A DNA stretch of 5,314 nucleotides, from the NCBI GenBank assembly GCA_003527405.1, contig DPXH01000090.1:2751-8064 (forward strand), in the 5' to 3' direction. Positions 1 through 5,313 of this stretch are shown piece after piece (the first letter of the stretch is position 1; each line of letters starts with the position of its first letter). The translations under genes and the position numbers were made by a program. The notes under the pieces are model-generated. The model had not been told where the DNA came from. It saw only the letters and a list, made by a program, of their open reading frames with translations, and did not search any database. The DNA comes from Candidatus Sediminicultor tertius (lineage in GTDB: Bacteria; Atribacterota; Phoenicimicrobiia; Phoenicimicrobiales; Phoenicimicrobiaceae).

Positions 1-101
1 TTTAGTATCAATCGATAAATAAATTTACCTTCATATAATATATTCAATATTAAATTGAAAAATCCTTCTTTTTTTAAAAAATATTTTAATTTTTTTAAGA
101 A
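1..101. other. AT-rich 3' flank of the EF-G-like gene, no gene seen
   Basis: This stretch follows the stop codon of the minus-strand EF-G-like gene. It is very AT-rich, with runs of T and A at 69-99 that could fold on themselves but contain no GC pairs. A small hairpin (TTCAAT at 43-48 and ATTGAA at 54-59, 5-nt loop) is visible, but on the minus strand it is not followed by a clear U-tract. I therefore do not call an intrinsic terminator, although transcription of the upstream gene must end here or beyond the window edge. Confidence 0.5.
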
Positions 102-2201
102 TTATTTTTTCTCTTCTTCTTCTTCTTTGGCTTGAGCAATTATTTCCTGTACAATATTGGCAGGGACCTCTTCATAATGGGAAAATTTCAAACTAAAAGT
201 TCCTCTACCTTGAGTGATTGACCGTAAATCGATAGCATATTTAAAAATTTCCGCTTGAGGTATTTTGGCTTTAATAGATTGTTTCCCGCTTGAAGACTCT
301 TCCATACCCATTATCTTTCCTCTTTTGCTATTTAAATCTCCGATTATATCCCCCATATATTCTTTTGGCACTATTACTTCTATGTCCATGATGGGCTCTA
401 ATAAGACCGGATTTGCTTCTGCCGCTCCCTTCTTAAAGGCCATTGAGCCGGCTACTTTAAAAGCCATCTCTGAAGAATCTACCGGGTGATAACTACCATC
501 ATAAACAGTAGCCCTTATATCTACGGTGGGATATCCTGCCAATACTCCTTTTTTCATTGCTCCAACTACACCTTTTTCTACTGCAGGACGATACTGGCGG
601 GGAATTACTCCGCCAACTATTTTATCTACAAATTCAAAGCCTTCTCCCCTACCTCTGGGCTCAAGCTCTAACCAACAATGTCCGTACTGTCCTCTTCCAC
701 CGGATTGCTTCTTGTATTTTCCTTCTACCTTAACACTTTTTCGAATAGTCTCTTTATACCCTACTTTAGGAGTGCTCTTTTCCACCTCTACTCCAAATTT
801 ACTTTCCATGGTATCAATTATTACTTCCAAATGGGATTCTCCCATGCCAGCCAATATACTCTCTCCTGTATCTTCATCCCGGTAAACTTTAACCGTAGGA
901 TCCTCATCAATTATTTTACTTAGAGCAGTACTTAATTTATCCTCATCTCCCTTAGTCTTGGGAGAGATTGCCAGCAGCATTATTGGCTCGGGATATTCTA
1001 TTTTTTCAAATAAAACAGGATTATCTTTATCGCAGAGAGTATCACCGGTAACAGTATTCTTAAGTTTGGCTACAGCAGCTATATCTCCGGCACAAACTTC
1101 AGAAATAGAACGTTGATTCTTACCCTGCATTTTATAAATTTTTCCTACTTTATTATCTATACTTTTTGAAGAATTATAAATATTTGAATCTTCGGATAAT
1201 TTCCCTGAATACACTCTAAAGTAAGTTAAATTTCCTACATAAGGGTCTGCTACAGTTTTAAAAACAAAAGCAGAGAAAGGGGAATCAATAGAATTTTCTA
1301 TTAATTCTTCAGAAGAAGTTTTTACATTTTTAGCTGCAACAGGGGGCATCTCAGATGGAGAAGGAAGATATTCGACTATAAAATCAAGAAGATGTTCTAT
1401 GCCTAAATTCATGGTTGCTGAACCGCAAAGAATAGGTACTATCTTTTTCTCTTTTACTCCTTTTTTTAACAAAGAAGAAATCTCCTGGTTAGTCAAACTT
1501 TCACCATCCAAATATTTCATTAAAATTTCATCATCAAATTCAGCTACTGCTTCTACTAATTCTTTTCGATAGGATTCTGCCTGTTCTTTCATATCCTGGG
1601 GGATTTCCTGTTCTTCAAAGACCGGCTTACCCCCTCCTGATTTTTTATAAACAACTGCTTTCATCTTTATTAAATCGACTACACCCTGAAAATTTTCTTC
1701 CTTGCCAATGGGCAATTGTATTGAAATTGCAGATGAACCAAAAACTTTATTAATCGTATCTTTTACTCGATAAAAATCTGCCCTTTCTCGATCCATCTTA
1801 TTTATAAAAATAGCTCGGGGCAGTTTGTATTCATCAGCGAAATCCCAGACTTTTTCAGTCTGCACTTCTACTCCTGATACTCCACATACAACTATTATGG
1901 CACTATCTGCAACTCTAAGGCTTAATTTAGTATCAGTAATAAAATCAAGGTAGCCCGGGGTATCGAGAATATTTACCATCAAACCCTTCCAATCGAAATA
2001 GGCTAAAGACGAATTGATGGTTATTCCCTTCTTTATTTCTCGGGGGTCATAATCGGTAGTGGTATTACCTTGTTTGATATCTCCCAATCTAGTAATCATT
2101 CCTGAATCATAAAGCAAAGCCTCGGTAAGCGAGGTTTTTCCGGAATCACCATGGCCTACCAAGGCAATATTTTTTACTTTATTAATATCATATTTAGTCA
2201 T
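102..2201 (-). CDS. fusA2: EF-G-like translational GTPase (EF-G paralogue, DTPGY type)
   Basis: This is a 699-residue homologue of elongation factor G, close to the family's usual length. In translation, EF-G binds GTP and the ribosome in the cytoplasm and drives tRNA-mRNA translocation. Visible G-domain motifs are the P-loop GHGDSGKTS (16-24), switch I ending KKGITI (57-62), DTPGYLDF (80-87), NKMD (134-137) and CGSA (259-262). Domain II starts near 308, and domain III runs about 404-480. Domain IV (about 482-600) has GGRGQYGHCW (501-510) and the tip loop YHPVDSSEMAF (571-581). Domain V ends with the typical LRSITQGRGTFSLKFSHYEEVP (659-680), followed by a glutamate/lysine tail. Canonical EF-G has AHIDAGKTT and DTPGH; here the P-loop differs and the switch II histidine is Tyr84. 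These are marks of the EF-G-like paralogue group, so a specialised or auxiliary role is inferred. The start is fixed by AAGGAGGA 9 nt upstream; the next Met (35) lies after the P-loop. It is a single-gene unit with its own promoter. Confidence 0.95.
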   Translation of the reverse strand: MTKYDINKVKNIALVGHGDSGKTSLTEALLYDSGMITRLGDIKQGNTTTDYDPREIKKGITINSSLAYFDWKGLMVNILDTPGYLDFITDTKLSLRVADSAIIVVCGVSGVEVQTEKVWDFADEYKLPRAIFINKMDRERADFYRVKDTINKVFGSSAISIQLPIGKEENFQGVVDLIKMKAVVYKKSGGGKPVFEEQEIPQDMKEQAESYRKELVEAVAEFDDEILMKYLDGESLTNQEISSLLKKGVKEKKIVPILCGSATMNLGIEHLLDFIVEYLPSPSEMPPVAAKNVKTSSEELIENSIDSPFSAFVFKTVADPYVGNLTYFRVYSGKLSEDSNIYNSSKSIDNKVGKIYKMQGKNQRSISEVCAGDIAAVAKLKNTVTGDTLCDKDNPVLFEKIEYPEPIMLLAISPKTKGDEDKLSTALSKIIDEDPTVKVYRDEDTGESILAGMGESHLEVIIDTMESKFGVEVEKSTPKVGYKETIRKSVKVEGKYKKQSGGRGQYGHCWLELEPRGRGEGFEFVDKIVGGVIPRQYRPAVEKGVVGAMKKGVLAGYPTVDIRATVYDGSYHPVDSSEMAFKVAGSMAFKKGAAEANPVLLEPIMDIEVIVPKEYMGDIIGDLNSKRGKIMGMEESSSGKQSIKAKIPQAEIFKYAIDLRSITQGRGTFSLKFSHYEEVPANIVQEIIAQAKEEEEEKK

Positions 2202-2210
2202 ACAAACTTG

Positions 2211-2218
2211 TCCTCCTT
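2211..2218 (-). promoter_or_regulatory. Ribosome binding site of the EF-G-like gene
   Basis: The minus strand reads AAGGAGGA, a near-perfect anti-16S match, ending 9 nt before the ATG at 2199-2201. It is the strongest ribosome binding site in the window and supports both the start choice and efficient translation. Confidence 0.85.
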
Positions 2219-2258
2219 AACCTTGGTCAATTTTTTTAAACTTAATTTATTGATTTTA

Positions 2259-2287
2259 ATTCTATCAGATATATTTAAATATATCAA
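2259..2287 (-). promoter_or_regulatory. Sigma-70 type promoter with extended -10, driving the EF-G-like gene
   Basis: On the minus strand the -35 box TTGATA (2282-2287) is followed by exactly 17 bp and the -10 box TAGAAT (2259-2264). Each box matches the consensus at 5 of 6 positions. A TG one base upstream of the -10 box (TGATAGAAT) makes it an extended -10. A transcript would start near 2252, leaving a leader of about 50 nt before the start codon, which contains the Shine-Dalgarno sequence. The site lies just upstream of the EF-G-like gene on the correct strand. AT-rich DNA yields chance matches, but box quality, spacing and position together make this a good candidate. Confidence 0.7.
2268..2285. 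promoter_or_regulatory. 18-bp perfect palindrome inside the promoter spacer, possible operator
   Basis: GATATATTTAAATATATC is an exact 18-bp palindrome with no central spacer. It fills most of the interval between the -35 and -10 boxes of the EF-G-like promoter and overlaps the -35 box. A dimeric repressor bound here would block RNA polymerase, so an operator is a reasonable inference. The sequence is almost entirely A and T, so chance origin or a simple DNA-melting element cannot be excluded. No regulator gene is in the window. Confidence 0.4.
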
Positions 2288-2305
2288 AAAAATATCTTAT
2301 TAGAT

Positions 2306-2340
2306 TAGTCATTAGTGAATAGTGAATAGTCGTTAGTTTT
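2306..2340. repeat. Five tandem 7-bp units of TAGTNNN type
   Basis: Consecutive heptamers read TAGTCAT, TAGTGAA, TAGTGAA, TAGTCGT, TAGTTTT. The first four bases are constant in every unit and the last three vary. The tract lies just upstream of the -35 box of the EF-G-like promoter. A 7-bp period without coding function is typical of short heptameric repeats scattered between genes in some bacterial genomes. Confidence 0.65.
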
Positions 2341-2388
2341 AAATACAATTTTTTAATTTTCAGTATATAGCTAACAATTTAAAACTAA
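2333..2388. repeat. 12-bp perfect inverted repeat with 32-nt loop
   Basis: TTAGTTTTAAAT (2333-2344) is the exact reverse complement of ATTTAAAACTAA (2377-2388). The left arm overlaps the end of the TAGTNNN heptad tract. It could be a hairpin in the lipA-side transcript or a relic of a small inverted-repeat element. It is AT-rich, so its stability is low. Confidence 0.5.
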
Positions 2389-2417
2389 AAGCGAAAAATC
2401 ATAATTGTTATTTAAGA

Positions 2418-2501
2418 ATTCAGGAGCCAGTAGTCAGAAGTCAGAAGAATATAATCTCATAATTTTAAATAATTCTGAATACTGGATTCTGTCTTCTGAC
2501 T
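2418..2501. repeat. Inverted pair of AGTCAGA-type heptad tracts
   Basis: The left tract on the plus strand reads ATTCAGG, AGCCAGT, AGTCAGA, AGTCAGA (2418-2445). The right tract read on the minus strand gives AGTCAGA, AGACAGA, ATCCAGT, ATTCAGA (2501 back to 2474). The inner 14 nt of the left arm (2432-2445) pair with 2488-2501 at 13 of 14 positions, around a 42-nt AT-rich loop. Both arms keep the same 7-bp register. This resembles non-coding miniature inverted-repeat elements built from heptamers. Function is unknown. Confidence 0.65.
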
Positions 2502-2512
2502 TTTATTCTCTT

Positions 2513-2567
2513 TACGAGATACGATTCACAAGACTTGTCCCCGTGAAAACGGGGATACGAGATACGA
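2513..2567. repeat. Hairpin with GAAA loop between two TACGAGATACGA direct repeats
   Basis: The 12-bp sequence TACGAGATACGA occurs at 2513-2524 and 2556-2567. Between them, 2536-2544 pairs with 2549-2557 to give a 9-bp stem (eight Watson-Crick pairs and one G-T) around a GAAA tetraloop (2545-2548), with CCCCGT/ACGGGG as its core. The second direct repeat begins inside the stem's right arm. The direct repeats themselves have a 7-bp period (ACGAGAT then ACGA). The hairpin is GC-rich against an AT-rich background. No U-tract follows on the minus strand, so it is not a classic lipA terminator, though it could protect the 3' end of the mRNA. Confidence 0.65.
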
Positions 2568-2603
2568 ATTAGGGCTTACAGAAAAAAGGAAATCCCTATA
2601 TGA

Positions 2604-3467
2604 TTAAGTTATATTTTTCAATATTTCTCCGGCACGATAAGAGCTGCGCACCAAAGGCGCTGATGCTACATATTTAAAACCTAAAGATATCCCTATTTTT
2701 TGATATTCTTCAAATTTATCGGGATGAATATATTCGCTAACTTTTAAATGGTGAGGAGATGGCTTTAAGTATTGACCTATAGTTAAAATATCACATTTCA
2801 CTTCTCGTAAATCTTTCATCGCTTTGATAACTTCTTCCTTTTCCTCTCCCAAGCCTACCATAATCCCCGATTTGGAAATAATATTTTTATCTCTAATTTT
2901 AATCTGCCTTAATAACTCTAAGGAACGTTTATAAACAGCCTTTGGCCTTACTAAATTATATAGACGGGCAACCGTTTCAATATTATGATTTATAACTTCC
3001 GGTTGAGCATCTATTACTATTTGAAGTGCTTCCCAGAAGCCCTCAAAATCAGGGACTAATACCTCTATGGTGCTTTCAGGAAGCAACTTTTTAATCTCCA
3101 TAATGGTCTGAGCAAAGTATTCTGCTCCGCCATCCGAAAGGTCGTCTCTGGTTACCGAAGTAACTACTACATGTTTAAGATTTAAATGTTTAGCGGCTCG
3201 AGCAATATGATGAGGTTCATCCGGGTCTACGGGGAGTGGTTCTCCTTTTTCTACAGCACAGAACCTACAGTTTCGCGTACAGATATTTCCCAATATCATA
3301 AAAGTAGCTGTTCCTTTTTTAAAACACTCACCCCGATTAGGGCAAAGGGCACTATCACAAACCGTGTGTAAATTTAGTTCTTTTAATAATAAATCCATCC
3401 GCTCTAAAACTTTTTGGTCTGGCAATTTTCTACGTAACCAATAAAGATGTCCTTTTTTATCAGTCAT
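2604..3467 (-). CDS. lipA: Lipoyl synthase (radical SAM)
   Basis: This 287-residue protein has the length and motifs of lipoyl synthase. The enzyme inserts two sulfur atoms into the octanoyl chain carried by a lipoyl-domain or GcvH lysine, using S-adenosylmethionine and two [4Fe-4S] clusters in the cytoplasm. The auxiliary cluster cysteines are C37, C42 and C48 (CDSALCPNRGEC), and the radical SAM cluster cysteines are C63, C67 and C70 (CTRNCRFC). The C-terminal RSSY at 275-278 supplies the conserved serine that ligates the auxiliary cluster. VVTSVTRDDLSDGGAEYF (101-118) and the HNIETV segment (161-166) are also family hallmarks. All key residues are present, so it should be active. Its ATG lies inside the end of the upstream TIM-barrel gene (ATGACTGA, 8-nt overlap), implying translational coupling. 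No octanoyltransferase (lipB) or lipoate ligase is in the window. It appears to be the last gene of the operon. Confidence 0.97.
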   Translation of the reverse strand: MTDKKGHLYWLRRKLPDQKVLERMDLLLKELNLHTVCDSALCPNRGECFKKGTATFMILGNICTRNCRFCAVEKGEPLPVDPDEPHHIARAAKHLNLKHVVVTSVTRDDLSDGGAEYFAQTIMEIKKLLPESTIEVLVPDFEGFWEALQIVIDAQPEVINHNIETVARLYNLVRPKAVYKRSLELLRQIKIRDKNIISKSGIMVGLGEEKEEVIKAMKDLREVKCDILTIGQYLKPSPHHLKVSEYIHPDKFEEYQKIGISLGFKYVASAPLVRSSYRAGEILKNIT

Positions 3468-4287
3468 TTTTTCCTTCCCTAAACAAATTTAGATACAATT
3501 CCTTAATAGTTCGGAGCATTTCTTCATTGTTTGTTTTTTTTCTTAATTCAAACATAAACACACCCTGGTAATTAATTTCTTTTAAGCCCTCTACGAATCT
3601 TTTCCAATCTATATTTCCTTCAAAAGGCAAAGAATGGTCATCACTCTTTCCCAAATTATCATGGATGTGTAAATGGCATAAATAATCTTTTATTTCCGGT
3701 AAACACTCCACAACTCCACTATTATTGTAAACAGAAGAGGTTATGTTGCAATGTCCGGTATCCAGGCAAATTCCTATATTTTTAGAATTAAATTTTTTTA
3801 CTATCTCCAAAATCTCGGGGATACTGTCACCGGTCTTGCCGGGTAAAGTATTCTCTAAAGCAATCTTAATCCCCCAGTGTTCACAAAATTTTAATATTTC
3901 TTCTAAACTTTGCTCGCTCTTTTCTCGACGCACTTTCCTCGTTTTCTCATCTTTAATTTTACTTCCCGGATGAATTACTAAAATCTCTCCTCCTAATCTC
4001 AGTAAAGCAAGAGCTGTTTTTTCCACTTCCCGAACAGACCATACCCGGTCATACTCCTCAATCAGGGAAATATCTACTCCGTTGATGGGCATATGCATCG
4101 ATATCACTTTTATTCCATTTTTTTTAAATTTTTTAGACATTTCATCCAGATATTTGGAATCATGATAATTAAAATGTCCTTCTTTCGGTTTTACTTCAAG
4201 ATATTCTATTCCCGCCTCTTTTAATAAAATTAATTTTGATTCTAACTGATAATCTTCAAGCGGCATAGTTGATATTCCAAAATTCAT
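3460..4287 (-). CDS. Sugar phosphate isomerase/epimerase-like TIM-barrel protein (AP endonuclease 2 family fold)
   Basis: This 275-residue protein shows the pattern of the xylose isomerase-like / AP endonuclease family 2 TIM barrel. The family includes sugar isomerases, epimerases and endonuclease IV, so the fold is clear but the substrate is not. Likely metal or substrate residues at strand ends are H65 (ISMHMP), H106 (VIHPGS), E145 (ALEN), D176 and H179 (CLDTGHCN), H206 and H208 (HLHIHDN), D216 and H218 (SDDH), and E247 (FELR). No signal peptide or membrane segment is seen, so it is cytosolic. It sits 18 nt after trxB and overlaps lipA by 8 nt, so it is co-expressed with both, but that context does not reveal a substrate. 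The start is supported by GAGAGG 7 nt upstream. The next Met (position 8) would remove the first beta strand. Endonuclease IV is the main alternative, but the overall sequence looks more like the isomerase branch. Confidence 0.85.
   Translation of the reverse strand: MNFGISTMPLEDYQLESKLILLKEAGIEYLEVKPKEGHFNYHDSKYLDEMSKKFKKNGIKVISMHMPINGVDISLIEEYDRVWSVREVEKTALALLRLGGEILVIHPGSKIKDEKTRKVRREKSEQSLEEILKFCEHWGIKIALENTLPGKTGDSIPEILEIVKKFNSKNIGICLDTGHCNITSSVYNNSGVVECLPEIKDYLCHLHIHDNLGKSDDHSLPFEGNIDWKRFVEGLKEINYQGVFMFELRKKTNNEEMLRTIKELYLNLFREGKND
3473..3480 (-). promoter_or_regulatory. Ribosome binding site of lipA
   Basis: The minus strand reads AGGGAAGG, then five A residues, then the ATG. The site lies inside the last codons of the preceding gene and is only a moderate match to the anti-16S sequence. 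Coupling to translation of the upstream gene probably helps initiation. Confidence 0.6.
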
Positions 4288-4294
4288 TTTTTAT

Positions 4295-4300
4295 CCTCTC
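4295..4300 (-). promoter_or_regulatory. Ribosome binding site of the TIM-barrel gene
   Basis: The minus strand reads GAGAGG, ending 7 nt before the ATG at 4285-4287. It lies within the 18-nt gap after the trxB stop codon, consistent with one polycistronic message. Confidence 0.65.
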
Positions 4301-4305
4301 TTCTT

Positions 4306-5298
4306 CTATTTATAGGAAACCCCCTTCAGTTCTTCAACATATTTTTGAGCGGCAAAGGCAGCGGTAGCTCCCTCTCCACAGGCAGTAACCACCTGCCTTA
4401 AGAGCTTTTTTCTAACATCTCCACAGGCGTAGATGCCTTCTTGCGAAGTCATCATGTTATCATCAGTAAAAATATAACCCTTTTGGTCTAATTTTATTAT
4501 CTTGTTTAAAAATTTTGAATTGGGTACATTACCCACAAAAACAAAAGCACCCTGGCAGGGAATTTCCTTTTCCTCTCCTGTTTTTTTATTTTGAATCAGG
4601 ACACCCTCCACTTTTTCCTTGCCTAATATTTTTATTACTACTGAATCCCAGGCAAAATTTATTTTTTTATTAGCAAAAACCCTTTCCTGTAATATCTTAG
4701 TTGCTCTTAATCTATCCCGACGGTGAATAATGGTTACTTCTTGAGCAAATTTAGTGAGGTATAAAGCTTCTTCAATTGCCGTATCCCCTCCACCAACTAC
4801 TACTATCTTTTGGTTCTTAAAAAATGGAGCATCACAGGTAGCACAATAAGAAACTCCTCTCCCCCTTAATTCTTCTTCACCGGGGACTTCCAATTTGCTC
4901 GCTTCTGCTCCGGAAGCTAGAATAATAGTTAGAGTTCTATATTCTTTATTATTAATTTTTACTATTTTCACCTTATCTTCTTTTATTTTAACTTCTTCTG
5001 TTTCCCCATATTCTATCTTAAGGCCAAATCGGACAGCCTGCTCCTCCATTTTTTGCATTAATTCAGGCCCCGCAACGCCATGGGGAAAGCCAGGATAATT
5101 TTCAATAATCTCAGTAAGGATTGCTTGCCCTCCGGGCATTGCTTTTTCAATTAATAGAGTATCCATTCTGGCTCGACTAAGATAGATACCTGCGGTTAAA
5201 CCGGCAGGCCCGCCTCCGATTATTATGGCATCATAGGTTTTTTCTTCTTTTTTTTCTTCTTTGCTACTTGTTTCTGGTTTAATTGATACTACTGACAT
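4306..5298 (-). CDS. trxB: Thioredoxin-disulfide reductase (NADPH, FAD)
   Basis: This 330-residue flavoenzyme passes electrons from NADPH through FAD and a redox disulfide to thioredoxin in the cytoplasm. The FAD-binding GGGPAG is at 28-33. The redox-active CATC is at 152-155, followed by DAPFF where many homologues have DGFF or DGAFF. The second Rossmann motif GGGDT is at 169-173, and HRRDRLR at 192-198 is the basic motif that favours NADPH. The FAD-closing GDVR (293-296) and RQVVTACGEGA (301-311) complete the family pattern. Typical members have about 310 residues; the extra length is an N-terminal, lysine/glutamate-rich extension of about 20 residues before the first beta strand (TYDAIIIGGG). 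No Met lies between residue 1 and the flavin motif, and GGAGG stands 10 nt upstream, so this start is well supported. It is the first visible gene of the operon with the TIM-barrel gene and lipA. A ferredoxin- or other flavin-dependent reductase is a less likely alternative because of the NADPH motif. Confidence 0.95.
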   Translation of the reverse strand: MSVVSIKPETSSKEEKKEEKTYDAIIIGGGPAGLTAGIYLSRARMDTLLIEKAMPGGQAILTEIIENYPGFPHGVAGPELMQKMEEQAVRFGLKIEYGETEEVKIKEDKVKIVKINNKEYRTLTIILASGAEASKLEVPGEEELRGRGVSYCATCDAPFFKNQKIVVVGGGDTAIEEALYLTKFAQEVTIIHRRDRLRATKILQERVFANKKINFAWDSVVIKILGKEKVEGVLIQNKKTGEEKEIPCQGAFVFVGNVPNSKFLNKIIKLDQKGYIFTDDNMMTSQEGIYACGDVRKKLLRQVVTACGEGATAAFAAQKYVEELKGVSYK

Positions 5299-5308
5299 TT
5301 AAGAATTG

Positions 5309-5313
5309 CCTCC
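5309..5313 (-). promoter_or_regulatory. Ribosome binding site of trxB
   Basis: The minus strand reads GGAGG (within TGGAGG), 10 nt before the ATG at 5296-5298. The spacing is at the long end of the usual range. It sits at the window edge, so no promoter for the operon can be seen. Confidence 0.65.

Larger units (their letters stand above)
2202..2603. other. Repeat-rich intergenic region between lipA and the EF-G-like gene
   Basis: These 402 nt contain no credible open reading frame. Going left to right, they hold the ribosome binding site, promoter and palindrome of the EF-G-like gene (2211-2287), then a TAGTNNN heptad tract (2306-2340). Next come a 12-bp inverted repeat (2333-2388), an inverted pair of AGTCAGA heptad tracts (2418-2501), and a hairpin between ACGAGAT repeats (2513-2567). 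The lipA 3' side shows only a weak AGGG/CCCT pairing (2571-2597) with no U-tract, so no intrinsic terminator is called. All repeats sit upstream of the promoter and would be in the 3' transcript of the lipA operon. Confidence 0.75.
2604..5298 (-). other. Putative operon trxB - TIM-barrel gene - lipA
   Basis: The three genes share a strand, with an 18-nt gap and then an 8-nt overlap, and there is no promoter-sized space between them. They are therefore inferred to be one transcript ending in the repeat-rich region left of lipA. Whether further genes precede trxB cannot be seen. Confidence 0.75.

Noticed and set aside
69..101. Terminator of the EF-G-like gene in the A/T runs
   Set aside because: Possible pairing is purely A-T with no stable GC stem, so a terminator cannot be supported from sequence alone.
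110..128. TTC trinucleotide microsatellite as a phase-variation tract
   Set aside because: It encodes the in-frame Glu-rich tail of the EF-G-like protein. A three-base unit cannot cause frameshifts, and the tail lies after all conserved domains.
265..923. Plus-strand open frames opposite the EF-G-like gene
   Set aside because: They overlap one another and lie wholly antisense to a strongly conserved gene. Their translations show no domain, and they lack ribosome binding sites of note.
2536..2557. Rho-independent terminator for the lipA operon
   Set aside because: The stem is strong, but on the minus strand it is not followed by a run of U, and it lies about 50 nt past the stop. It may still affect mRNA stability.
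2513..2570. CRISPR-like repeat: CCCCGT-GAAA-ACGGGG stem between repeated TACGAGATACGA
   Set aside because: Only one hairpin copy is present, there are no evenly spaced repeats with unique spacers, and no cas gene is in the window.
2571..2597. Terminator hairpin directly after lipA (AGGG paired with CCCT)
   Set aside because: Only four contiguous pairs form, the loop is long, and no U-tract follows.
3186..3973. Plus-strand open frames opposite lipA and the TIM-barrel gene
   Set aside because: These are shadows of conserved minus-strand genes with low-complexity, non-protein-like composition.
4895..5098. Plus-strand hydrophobic small open frame opposite trxB
   Set aside because: It is the complement of conserved trxB codons. 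The apparent hydrophobicity comes from antisense reading of Lys/Glu codons.
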